From an uncultured Sutterella sp. (GTDB lineage: Bacteria > Pseudomonadota > Gammaproteobacteria > Burkholderiales > Burkholderiaceae_F), in assembly GCA_900542195.1 (NCBI GenBank), contig UQNA01000011.1:1-54473 (forward strand): a DNA stretch of 54,473 nt. Reading direction: 5' to 3'. The position numbers and the translations under genes were made by a program. The notes below the pieces were generated by a model, which was not told the DNA's origin, did not search any database, and saw nothing but the letters and a program-made list of their open reading frames with translations. Shown piece after piece: positions 34,945 to 42,993 of the stretch. Each line of letters starts with the position of its first letter. The first letter of the stretch is position 1.

Positions 34945-35306
34945 ATGCAATCATTTAAGGAAATGAGAAATTCTTTACTCGTAAGCTGTTTGGTAAGTTT
35001 TATGTTGGGTCCAGGATGCATGTGTGCTCAGGCGGCAGGTTTTGCGGATGCACATACTCAAAAGGCGTTCCTTGCAAAGCCTGTCATGTTTCCAAAGAAA
35101 AGCCGCAGATGCCTACTATCAACAACTGTGTCAAATGTCATGAACTTGAGGCTTTAACCGCAAAGACAGCCTCAGTCAAGCCGCAAAATCCGCATACATC
35201 GCCTCTCTATCAAAATAAATTGGAGTGCAACAATTGCCATGTAGGCCATGAGCCTTCGGAAAACTTCTGTGGGCAGTGCCACAACTTTGAATATAAAGTT
35301 CCTTAA
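34945..35306 (+). pseudogene. tetraheme cytochrome c (c3/STC type), frame broken by a -1 shift
   Basis: Two overlapping frames make one protein. The first (from ATG 34945, or 34963) encodes a Sec signal (MRNSLLVSCLVSFMLGPGCM...AQA) and FADAHTQK. The second carries four heme motifs CKACH, CVKCH, CNNCH and CGQCH and ends at 35306. Joining them at the AAAAGG near 35059-35065 by a -1 step gives HTQKGVPCKACH, as expected for small tetraheme cytochromes like those of Shewanella or the heme domain of fumarate reductases. Either one G has been lost, or there is a slip on AAAAG, or a sequencing error. It would be periplasmic and carry electrons to terminal reductases. Confidence 0.8.
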
Positions 35307-35355
35307 TTCTATTTTCTTGATTGATTGGTACTTTTCTCCTTGAACTTTAGTTCGG

Positions 35356-35388
35356 CCGGCTTCCGTCAGTGAGGTCGGTTATTTTTTT
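35356..35388 (+). terminator. probable terminator after the cytochrome gene
   Basis: ccggcttc pairs with gaggtcgg (G-T pairs included) around a 7-base loop, followed by TTATTTTTTT. It lies 50 bases after the cytochrome stop. Confidence 0.55.
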
Positions 35389-35747
35389 GAAAAGCCTTAA
35401 TAGTCCGAACTTATACGTTTAAGTTTGGCTGAAGACATGAAGAAAACTGCCACTCATTCGCATATTTTCTTCTTCAAGGAAGACTTTCGATCTAGGCATG
35501 ATTTGCTGTTCTTAGAGATGCCTATAGTACCGCGAAGGCTCACTATATCTGTATCGGCTAACAGTTCTTAAAGATTGCAACGTACTCACACAAAACGCAA
35601 TTAATTTCAATGGTTACTTCGAATAAAGCTTTCTGTTTTAGATTGTTTGAGAGAAGAAATTCCCATCATGACGACTCAAAATTTTTTCTGGACAATTGTG
35701 AGTATTTGTGAGGATAATGGGAAATCTCAAAACGATGTGAGAAAACA
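35389..35747. other. intergenic region before the C45 hydrolase, no gene seen
   Basis: About 360 bp of AT-rich sequence. It probably contains the promoter of the gene at 35748; no convincing frame, repeat or operator was found. Confidence 0.4.
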
Positions 35748-36806
35748 ATGAAGCCTCAACATATTTATATCGAACTAAGCGGGTCTTCCAGAGAAATTGG
35801 TCTGAAGTATGGTCAGGAAGCGAAAGTCATGATTCATCGCAACCTGGAATTCTACAAAGTCTTTTTCAAAGAATACGCTCATATGGAGTGGAACGAGGCT
35901 CAACATTTGGCTCAGAGTTTTATTCCTCTTATCGAAAAAAGCGCTCCTGATCTCTTAGAAGAAATGCGTGCAATTGCCGAGGGTGCCGAACTTTCTTTTG
36001 AAGATATTCTTACACTAAATTGCCGCAGCGAAGTTATTTTTGCGCGTCCTGACGGCTGCAATTTTATCGGTTTCCTTTCCAAACACGGGAAAGACGGCCA
36101 CGTGTATATGGGACAGACTTGGGACTGGCTTATTCCGGCAGTTGAGAACGTCTGTGTCTTAAAGATTCAGAAAGAAGGAAAGCCTGATCAGCTTATCGCC
36201 GTTGAAGCCGGCATGGTCGGAGGAAAAGGCCTGAACTCCGCCGGTATCGGTGTATGCCTCAATGCTTTGAGCGTCGGAAAAGGTAAGGTTGGTATGCCTC
36301 TTCACGTTCTGTATCGTATGATTTTGAACACTACTAAGGCGAGCGATGCCGTTGAAGTGGTTTCTTTGGCACAAAGAGCTGGCTCAGGTAATTTTGATAT
36401 TGGCACGGCTTCGGACTACATGTTCTGTCTTGAATACACTCCCGACAATTTCGATGTGCTTATGAGCGAAGGCGAACCAATCTGTCACACAAACCACTAT
36501 CTGTCGCCGCTTTTCTTGGCCCAAGATACATTCAAGCGTGACTTGCCGGAAACATTTATGCGCCTCAACACTCTGCGTCGCAAGGCGAAAGAACTTGAAT
36601 TCCCGGTTGATGAGAAAACAATTTTTGGAGTTTTATCTTCCCATCAAAATTTCCCAGACTCGGTTTGTTCACACGAGGATCCAATCGACTCTAAGTACAA
36701 GAGGTTCTGCACAATTTACGGCATTGTTATGGACCTCACCGCTCGCCGCCTCTGGATCACAGATGGACGCCCGTGCGAAGGAAAGATTTCGACATATGCA
36801 CTTTAG
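35748..36806 (+). CDS. C45-family acyltransferase/amidohydrolase-like protein
   Basis: A 352-residue protein related to acyl-CoA:6-aminopenicillanate acyltransferase (Ntn-hydrolase fold, peptidase family C45). Family markers are GSSREIGLKYGQEAK at the start, EEMRAIAEGAELSFEDILTLNCRSE, and DGCNFIGF with the nucleophile Cys104, where the proenzyme would cut itself between Gly103 and Cys104. GQTWDW and LNSAGIGVCLNAL follow as usual. No signal peptide. Substrates of bacterial members are mostly unknown; acylated amino acids or peptides are likely. It stands alone in its direction. Confidence 0.85.
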   Translation: MKPQHIYIELSGSSREIGLKYGQEAKVMIHRNLEFYKVFFKEYAHMEWNEAQHLAQSFIPLIEKSAPDLLEEMRAIAEGAELSFEDILTLNCRSEVIFARPDGCNFIGFLSKHGKDGHVYMGQTWDWLIPAVENVCVLKIQKEGKPDQLIAVEAGMVGGKGLNSAGIGVCLNALSVGKGKVGMPLHVLYRMILNTTKASDAVEVVSLAQRAGSGNFDIGTASDYMFCLEYTPDNFDVLMSEGEPICHTNHYLSPLFLAQDTFKRDLPETFMRLNTLRRKAKELEFPVDEKTIFGVLSSHQNFPDSVCSHEDPIDSKYKRFCTIYGIVMDLTARRLWITDGRPCEGKISTYAL

Positions 36807-37007
36807 AAACAGTGTTTAGCGTTTCTTAATATCAATATCGTATTTTCACCACCTCCGAGTATCTTTGGAGGTGGTCTCGTCTCATAAAACTTCTTCCGCT
36901 TGTTTGGTTCCCGAAATCTTTGTGTTTAGGCCCAGCAGTCGTTAAAACTCAGCTCTGAGAGCAGACTGCCGAAGTTTTCGGAACGCTTTTTGCGCAGGAA
37001 AAGAAAA

Positions 37008-37039
37008 TGAAAAAGCGGAAAGACCAAAGATCCTTCCGC
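37008..37039 (-). terminator. terminator of the dcuC/asparaginase/amidohydrolase operon
   Basis: On the minus strand GCGGAA (37039-37034) pairs with TTCCGC (37020-37015), extended inside by GATC/GGTC-like pairing, and is followed by TTTTTCATTTTC. It lies 27 bases past the amidohydrolase stop. Confidence 0.75.
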
Positions 37040-37065
37040 ACTCGAAACCAGTTACCGGCTAAAGA

Positions 37066-38472
37066 CTAGAGAGCTGTGATTCTCTCAATCTGCTTACCTG
37101 GGTCAACAACGATAGCTTTCATGCCGCGGGCTTCAATAGCGTCTTTACCGTGTTCAGTACAGATAACGGTTGCGCCTTTAGAAACCAATTCACCGTTGAA
37201 GAGAATCTTCTTGCCGTCGACGAAAGAAGCAACCGGAGTTTGAGTTGCCAAATCGTAGACAGTAATGTCGGCATCAGCTCCGACAGACAAGTGTCCTTTG
37301 TTTTCTAAACGAAGCATGCGGGCTGGATTCAAAGAAGTCTTCTGAGCGAATTCGCTGAGAGACAAGATGTCGAGCTTAACTAAGGACAAGCCTTGAGAAA
37401 GAATGACGTTGCGTGGAATGCAGCCGCCGTCAGTAGAAATTGCGTCAACAACAAAGGCACCGTCATCGCGTTTAGCCTGAGCTAAGGCAATGCGTGGAAG
37501 CGGAGGATTGATATTGAAGCTTCCGCCAACGTTAGTCTTGGCAGCTTCCCATAACTTAAGTGCTTCTTCACCGGTCATCAGATCAGAGTATCCGCCAGCG
37601 TCGTATACAGCAAAAGCTTTGCGGGCAAGGAGAGCTTTTCTGACGCCGTCGGCATCTTCTGTAAATCCAAAGGCTCTTAAACAGTTGCCTGTAACCTTAG
37701 ATTGGATGGTACCGTCCGGATTGCAAGTCAAACGTGTACCGTTCTTCGGAGAAACATAGCTTTCGCAGAAGATGTTCGGATTAGCTTTGAGCAAATCGAT
37801 AGCAATTTTTGTCTCTTCCATTGCTTCATGGATAGCGCCGCGGCAGTACGCATTAATGTGAGCCAGATGCATCGGATATCCGTCGGCCATCTTAACGGCT
37901 TCAATCATGCCGTTAATGTTGGAGCCGTTCTTCGTAGTGCCGGCATGCCAGGCAACATAAGCGCGTCTTTCAAGAGCCGTTCTGATGAGAAGAGCGGAAA
38001 CCTCTGGATCCAAAGGATAATGGCCGCCAAGGAGCTTGACACCTAAAGCACCGTCTGCGAGAGATTTGTCGATAAGGTCAATCATCTCTTGCTGACTTGG
38101 AGTGGAGTTCTTGAAAGTGAACGGAGGGGAGGCAAACTGAAGGATTGCCATGTTGATGCCTACACCGTATTGCGGCACATTGTCTAAGATGTCATCAAGC
38201 GGACCTGCCATATCCAAGCAGGTAGTTACGCCGTTCATTGCAAGCATTCTCGGACCGAATGGAGAGCCCCACATTGTTCCAAGGTGAACGTGACTGTCGA
38301 TGATGCCCGGCTGAAGAGTTTTACCGGTGAAGTCAATAACTTCTTTGGCTTCTTCCTGAATTTCTCTTTGGACTTTCGCGATCTTGCCGTCCTGAATAGC
38401 AACGTCAGCAACTCCATTGACGGAGTTGAGAGGATCGACTACCCAAGCGTTTTTAAGAAGTAAGTCGTACAT
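37066..38472 (-). CDS. metal-dependent amidohydrolase
   Basis: A 468-residue amidohydrolase-superfamily enzyme starting at ATG 38472 behind GGAG; the earlier in-frame ATG 38487 overlaps that ribosome site. Metal-site motifs are PGIIDSHVHLG (HxH), GVKLLGGH (candidate carboxylated Lys), AWHAGTTKNG and HLAHINAY (His ligands), and DAISTDGG (Asp). It resembles adenine-deaminase or acyl-amino-acid deacylase branches, but the substrate is not evident. It is the third gene of an operon with a DcuC-like transporter and an asparaginase, so an amide or acyl derivative of aspartate or asparagine is a fair guess. Confidence 0.8.
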   Translation of the reverse strand: MYDLLLKNAWVVDPLNSVNGVADVAIQDGKIAKVQREIQEEAKEVIDFTGKTLQPGIIDSHVHLGTMWGSPFGPRMLAMNGVTTCLDMAGPLDDILDNVPQYGVGINMAILQFASPPFTFKNSTPSQQEMIDLIDKSLADGALGVKLLGGHYPLDPEVSALLIRTALERRAYVAWHAGTTKNGSNINGMIEAVKMADGYPMHLAHINAYCRGAIHEAMEETKIAIDLLKANPNIFCESYVSPKNGTRLTCNPDGTIQSKVTGNCLRAFGFTEDADGVRKALLARKAFAVYDAGGYSDLMTGEEALKLWEAAKTNVGGSFNINPPLPRIALAQAKRDDGAFVVDAISTDGGCIPRNVILSQGLSLVKLDILSLSEFAQKTSLNPARMLRLENKGHLSVGADADITVYDLATQTPVASFVDGKKILFNGELVSKGATVICTEHGKDAIEARGMKAIVVDPGKQIERITAL

Positions 38473-38511
38473 TATGTTGTTCTCCATTGTGATTGAGATG
38501 AATACCTAAGC

Positions 38512-39513
38512 CTAGTAAGTTTGGAAAATTTTTTCAAGAAGTTTCTGATTTCGGCCAAACCTGTGAAGTGCAAGTTGAAGAAGAATCCTGCATTTTTGAG
38601 CAGATAAGGTTCCTCCGGGAATCATTTGCATTTCCTGCCATTCGGCTTTGCCTTTGGTGACCGGTCCGGATCCGGTTCTGCTGGCTCTCACAACCGCAGG
38701 TTGATGCTCCGAATCTTTCAACACTTTCTCGGCAACTGCCGGGACAGTACTGTTTCCGGTTAGTTCTAGGACAATTCCATCGGGTTTAGAAGCTAAACAC
38801 CGTTCGAGTTGATGCCCGTCTTCATTAGCATGAGAAAGAATGATTTCAACTCGGGGAAAATCTTCAGCTTTGAAACTTTCTGAAATATGGAATTTAGAAC
38901 TCAAAGTATGGGGTTTAACGGATTGAGTCAGGAAATCAATATCCTCTCCGATGATGTATCCCAGCGGGCCTGAAGTGGGTGAGCAAAAGGTCTCAACGGA
39001 AACCGTGTTGGTTTTGGAAACGTCTCTTGCTCCGTGAATTTGACCGTTTAAAGATACAAGGACACCTTTGTTCCAAGCCTGTTTTGACGAGGCAAGTCTT
39101 ACTGCATTCAGCAGATTGAGCGGGCCGTCAGCTGATATCGCCGTCGCAGGCCTCATAGATCCGGTCAAAACAACAGGCTTCTCGGTCTTAAGGGTCAGAT
39201 TCAGGAAAAAAGCCGTTTCTTCCATGGTATCTGTGCCGTGGGTGATGACAAATCCATGAATCTTGGGATCCTCAGCCAACTTGTTGATAGTGCAGGTAAG
39301 CTTTAGCCAATCTGAGAGCTTGATGTTGCTTGACCCAATGTTCAGAAGAGGCAGGGCATCAATGTTAGCGATTTCAGCCAAAGCAGGAACTGCAGAGATA
39401 ATGCTGCGGACATCCAAACCTTGGATACTGTATCCGGTCATTTGCGCCCCTGAGGCACCGGAGCTGACAATGGTTCCTCCGGTACCGATAATGACAATAT
39501 GAGGTTTAGTCAT
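38512..39513 (-). CDS. L-asparaginase
   Basis: A 333-residue asparaginase of the bacterial type I/II fold. The first catalytic threonine lies in IGTGGTIVSSGASG, the second in THGTDTMEETAFFL; GSMRPATAISADGPLNLLNAV is the conserved helix region. No signal peptide is visible, although the sequence is otherwise closer to the periplasmic type II form. The reaction gives aspartate and ammonia. It follows a DcuC-like gene by 25 bp, consistent with aspartate feeding fumarate respiration or being exchanged for succinate. Confidence 0.93.
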   Translation of the reverse strand: MTKPHIVIIGTGGTIVSSGASGAQMTGYSIQGLDVRSIISAVPALAEIANIDALPLLNIGSSNIKLSDWLKLTCTINKLAEDPKIHGFVITHGTDTMEETAFFLNLTLKTEKPVVLTGSMRPATAISADGPLNLLNAVRLASSKQAWNKGVLVSLNGQIHGARDVSKTNTVSVETFCSPTSGPLGYIIGEDIDFLTQSVKPHTLSSKFHISESFKAEDFPRVEIILSHANEDGHQLERCLASKPDGIVLELTGNSTVPAVAEKVLKDSEHQPAVVRASRTGSGPVTKGKAEWQEMQMIPGGTLSAQKCRILLQLALHRFGRNQKLLEKIFQTY

Positions 39514-39538
39514 AATGATGTAGGGGTTTAGTTAATTA

Positions 39539-40807
39539 TTAACGCATAAAGATGGCAAGCAGTACAACCGCAACAATCATCGGAACGAAAGTGCGTTTAG
39601 CTACATCGAAAGGATTTGATTTAGCCAATCCTGCTACCAGAATGGTAATACCGGCGATCGGAGATGCTGTACGGCCAGCTGCGCCTGCCAAGAATGCAAG
39701 AGAGCCAAGACTGTGGATATTCATGCCGAACTCGGCAGCATGAGGTGTTACTGCAGAGTTGAAGGCCATCGCACCTGCGTCGCCGCTTCCCATCAGGACG
39801 GAAAGAACAAACGGACCGATGGAGCCGCCCCATTGAGCGATTTCATTAGATTGAACCATTACGCTGATCAAACCTTTGATAAGGCCGGAGGCTGTTAAAC
39901 CTGCAGCGAGCACACCTGCCGCAATGATAATGCCCATGATGGCGCCGTAAGAGTCGCCCATGCCTTTGAAGAATTCTTTAGAGAATTGCTGAGGCTTTTT
40001 GAAGCTGACGAGGAGACAGACAATTGTACCAATGACCATGGCCTGAGCAACACCCATCTTAACGGTTGGAACCCAGAAGGTGAAAACAAGCATTAAGACG
40101 ATAGGAATCAATGGAACGAGGGCTTTAATTGGGCTTGGTTTGAAATCGGTGGTTGCTTCTTGCTGTTCTAATGCTTGGACTGATGTTTTTTCGCCCTTGT
40201 TGTCGCCAAGGAGCCAGCAAACAATGAAAAGGCCGATTGCACCGACAACACCGATCATCAAGGAGAACTTGCCGTGATAAGAAATGAGCTCCATGATGGT
40301 CATGTGAGCCATATCAGAAACATAGGCGTTGTGGGACAGGCCCGGAGAGAGCAAAGAACCTGTGGTTCCCATTAGAACGGCAGCTGCAGCAGCTGCGGGT
40401 TTAAATCCGGCTCTTAAGAGCAGGGGAATCATTGTCGTACCTACGACAGCGCCAACACCGGCTGCTGATGGAATGGCGATATTGATGCCGAACGTCAGCA
40501 ATGATGTGATTGGGATCATTAAAAGACCAACGTTTCTGATAGGACGGGTCAGATAATGAACTAAAGAGCGGTCGCATTCAGTAAATGTAACGCAGTAGGC
40601 AAAACCGGTAGCAGAACAGATGGCTCCGATTAAGGCTGGATTAACCATGGTTTTTGCGAAAGCATTTAAACCTGCCATCGGGTCCAGGGCTAAGCAGCAG
40701 AGGAGGAAGCCGCCTCCAAAAAGGACTAGACGAGTTTCGTATTGTTTGATGAGAAGGTAACCCATGAGAATGAGTACCAGAATTGCAATCCATCCGGTAA
40801 TGGGCAT
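39539..40807 (-). CDS. DcuC-family C4-dicarboxylate transporter
   Basis: A 422-residue polytopic protein with about twelve hydrophobic segments. Family features are CSATGFAYCVTFTECDRSLVHYL, the SAAGVGAVVGTTMIPLLLRAG stretch, GSLLSPGLSHN, and GSGDAGAMAFNSAVTPHAA. DcuC proteins exchange or export C4-dicarboxylates such as succinate in anaerobic cells. The start follows a good aaggag. It leads an operon with asparaginase and an amidohydrolase, and a LysR gene lies 200 bp upstream in the same direction. Confidence 0.87.
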   Translation of the reverse strand: MPITGWIAILVLILMGYLLIKQYETRLVLFGGGFLLCCLALDPMAGLNAFAKTMVNPALIGAICSATGFAYCVTFTECDRSLVHYLTRPIRNVGLLMIPITSLLTFGINIAIPSAAGVGAVVGTTMIPLLLRAGFKPAAAAAAVLMGTTGSLLSPGLSHNAYVSDMAHMTIMELISYHGKFSLMIGVVGAIGLFIVCWLLGDNKGEKTSVQALEQQEATTDFKPSPIKALVPLIPIVLMLVFTFWVPTVKMGVAQAMVIGTIVCLLVSFKKPQQFSKEFFKGMGDSYGAIMGIIIAAGVLAAGLTASGLIKGLISVMVQSNEIAQWGGSIGPFVLSVLMGSGDAGAMAFNSAVTPHAAEFGMNIHSLGSLAFLAGAAGRTASPIAGITILVAGLAKSNPFDVAKRTFVPMIVAVVLLAIFMR

Positions 40808-40840
40808 AAGAGTCTCCTTAGAAGGAAGTTGGGGAGGTCA

Positions 40841-40858
40841 GTTCTATATTCTTAGAAC
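40841..40858. promoter_or_regulatory. palindrome upstream of the dcuC operon
   Basis: GTTCTA (40841-40846) and TAGAAC (40853-40858) are perfect inverted arms with a 6-base centre, 34 bases before the dcuC start. It may be an operator for the upstream LysR protein. Confidence 0.45.
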
Positions 40859-41006
40859 TTGAAGAAATTTTAAGACCTCTTGGCCAAGTCATTAGAATGC
40901 CAAGTATGACTAGTAGGAATAGTCTTGCCCTAAGAACTCTGGAAAACCCGGGGAAAAATTAGAATATAACTCTGAATAATTCTTAAAAGTGAGAAAAGGT
41001 TCTCAA

Positions 41007-41978
41007 TTATCCCACCTTAAAACCGTCTTTGACCCATGGAGCAAAATCAAGAATCTGAGGAATAAGCTGCCGCTCTACATACCGCGTGCTAACGTCATAG
41101 ATGATTCCGGATTCAATAAGGAACTCTTGCTCGCGGCCAATGAGAAATACTTCCCGAGAAAACAGCGGAGGCTGCATTGGTCTAACAATTATTTTAGGCA
41201 GCATATGAAGGTTTTGAAGGATTGTGGTCGGCCGTGAAAATCCCCAGCCGATGCCCTCAGAGATTAATTTAACCATTAAAGCGTTCGTATCCACTGAAAT
41301 TCTATCCGGGAAGGTGAGCCCGTGAACTCTCATGAAGGTGTCATTAATTTCACCTGCACCGGTTTCACTCCAATACCTCACTAACGGAAGTCCGCAAGTG
41401 GCAAGTCTTTGCCAACTCCAAGTTTGATCTTTTTCCTTTTCAAAGCTTTTCGGAAGCATGAGGATGGAAGGTTCGGTAAAAATCCTTTTTGTGAAGATGT
41501 GCGGAGTTTCACTGGACACTACGTTGGTGATAATCAGATCCAGCTTGCGTTCAACGAGTCTTTGCATCAGGACATTTGCACTTGCAGAAATCATCGTGAT
41601 TTGTGAAAGATTCGGAAGCGCGTGCTTGATAATTTCAAATCCTAGATGCAAATGAAGGCTTTCGAGGATTCCAACGCGAAGAATGGGTTTGATGTAATTT
41701 TTGCTCTGCAGTGAGGAAAGCGAGCGGAGCATTTCTCCTTTCAGTCCATGAAGGTTTTTATGCAGAAGACGAGCTTCGGGAGTTAGCGCCAGAGGCCGAG
41801 AACTGCGGATGAAAAGCTCGAAACCAAGCTCTTTTTCGAATTTCTGCATGGTCTTAGAAACGGCTGACTGCGTTATGCCCAGGGCATTGGCCACTGCCGA
41901 AAAATTCCGCATGTCGCAGCACATCATAAACATGACCGCCGGCGCACTCAGCAGAGAGTTACTGATATGAGGTTTCAT
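41007..41978 (-). CDS. LysR-family transcriptional regulator
   Basis: A 323-residue LysR regulator. The helix-turn-helix is at residues about 14-62 (MMCCDMRNFSAVANALGITQ, SAVSKTMQKFEKELGFELF). The effector domain starts at ILRVGILESLHLHLG. An aagga site precedes the start. It is upstream of and in line with the dcuC operon, from which it is separated by 200 bp with a palindrome. The DUF3298-like gene is 33 bp upstream. Confidence 0.86.
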   Translation of the reverse strand: MKPHISNSLLSAPAVMFMMCCDMRNFSAVANALGITQSAVSKTMQKFEKELGFELFIRSSRPLALTPEARLLHKNLHGLKGEMLRSLSSLQSKNYIKPILRVGILESLHLHLGFEIIKHALPNLSQITMISASANVLMQRLVERKLDLIITNVVSSETPHIFTKRIFTEPSILMLPKSFEKEKDQTWSWQRLATCGLPLVRYWSETGAGEINDTFMRVHGLTFPDRISVDTNALMVKLISEGIGWGFSRPTTILQNLHMLPKIIVRPMQPPLFSREVFLIGREQEFLIESGIIYDVSTRYVERQLIPQILDFAPWVKDGFKVG

Positions 41979-42011
41979 GGAGCAGTCCTTCGAGGAAAGA
42001 GGTTGGTTGGT

Positions 42012-42740
42012 TTAATTCGGCGAGAAGACCTGTGCTTCCGGTTTTGCCTCTGAGAGCTTTTCCAATGGAACGACAATCTGCGGAGCTCCTTCTACCCACG
42101 GTGCAACCTGATAAGGCTGAAAATGAATAACAACTTTACCCGGAGCCAATTGGATTTCACTGAAATTTGCAAGCGTAGGGTACGTGCCGTAGGCAATCAT
42201 GTCTGCGTCGGCTTGCTCACCGATTTTTTCTTTAAGGGCCGATGCGCAGTACTGAGACAGAAGCTTTAATGCCACGGAAGGTTCCTCAAACAAATCTTGG
42301 AACTGAAGTTCTCGGTCAGTCTTTAAGTCAAAATTGAGGACATCTTCGGAATAGTTGCCATGAGCGCCTCCCGAGTAAGACTCAATGGTGAACACTATGC
42401 TCACAATGTCTTTAGAAGGTTGAGTAACTGTGAAAGAGCCGTTCATATCCCACTGAGCAAGCTTTCTGCTTTCTTCATCCATTTCTTCAAAATTTTCATT
42501 TGCCATTTGCAGATAGGCGGCAGCTTGATTGTCGACGAAGAATTTAATGGCTTTATCAATATTTTTCTTACCGAAAACCGGATAGGACATAGAAACGGAA
42601 GGCCGTTTTGCGTTTTCAATTTGAAGAGTGCTGTTTTGGAATTCCGGAAGCTGTTGAGCCGAAAGGGCACTTGCTGAGCAGGGAAGAACCAAGGTGCAAA
42701 CAGCGATGAAGCATGCGATTGGAAGTTTGTGGTAATGCAA
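42012..42740 (-). CDS. exported DUF3298/DUF4163-like protein, TTG start
   Basis: A 242-residue protein with a Sec signal (ending SASALSAQ, near residue 26) and the SYSGGAHGNYSEDVLNFDLKT stretch that marks the DUF3298 domain, preceded by a DUF4163-like region (FQNSTLQIENAKRPSVSMSYP). Related domains occur in RsiV-type anti-sigma proteins, but no sigma factor is nearby here. The start is TTG 42740, with GGAG six bases upstream and no better ATG. A periplasmic location is likely and the function is unknown. Confidence 0.72.
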   Translation of the reverse strand: MHYHKLPIACFIAVCTLVLPCSASALSAQQLPEFQNSTLQIENAKRPSVSMSYPVFGKKNIDKAIKFFVDNQAAAYLQMANENFEEMDEESRKLAQWDMNGSFTVTQPSKDIVSIVFTIESYSGGAHGNYSEDVLNFDLKTDRELQFQDLFEEPSVALKLLSQYCASALKEKIGEQADADMIAYGTYPTLANFSEIQLAPGKVVIHFQPYQVAPWVEGAPQIVVPLEKLSEAKPEAQVFSPN

Positions 42741-42993
42741 TTCGAACTCCTCTCAATGTTCTAAAAGCCTGCCGGCATGATAACACCGGACATCAAAGAA
42801 GCCTTGTTAAATCTAGTGCCTTCACTTGAGATTCTTAGTAGAAATAAGGATAGGTTAGCCGGCAACCGAAGAAAACAAGTGAAAACTCTGTCTCGGGACA
42901 TCAAAAAACTATCCGAAAATCCAAAGAAGGGGTGCTGTGTCATCCATAATCTAATAACACTTTATTACAACTTATCAAGAAAAAGGATTTTCC

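Noticed and set aside
36849..36874. ccacctcc/ggaggtgg hairpin as terminator of the C45 gene
   Set aside because: The stem is perfect, but no T run follows on the plus strand, so I did not list it as a terminator; it may still be a transcript end.
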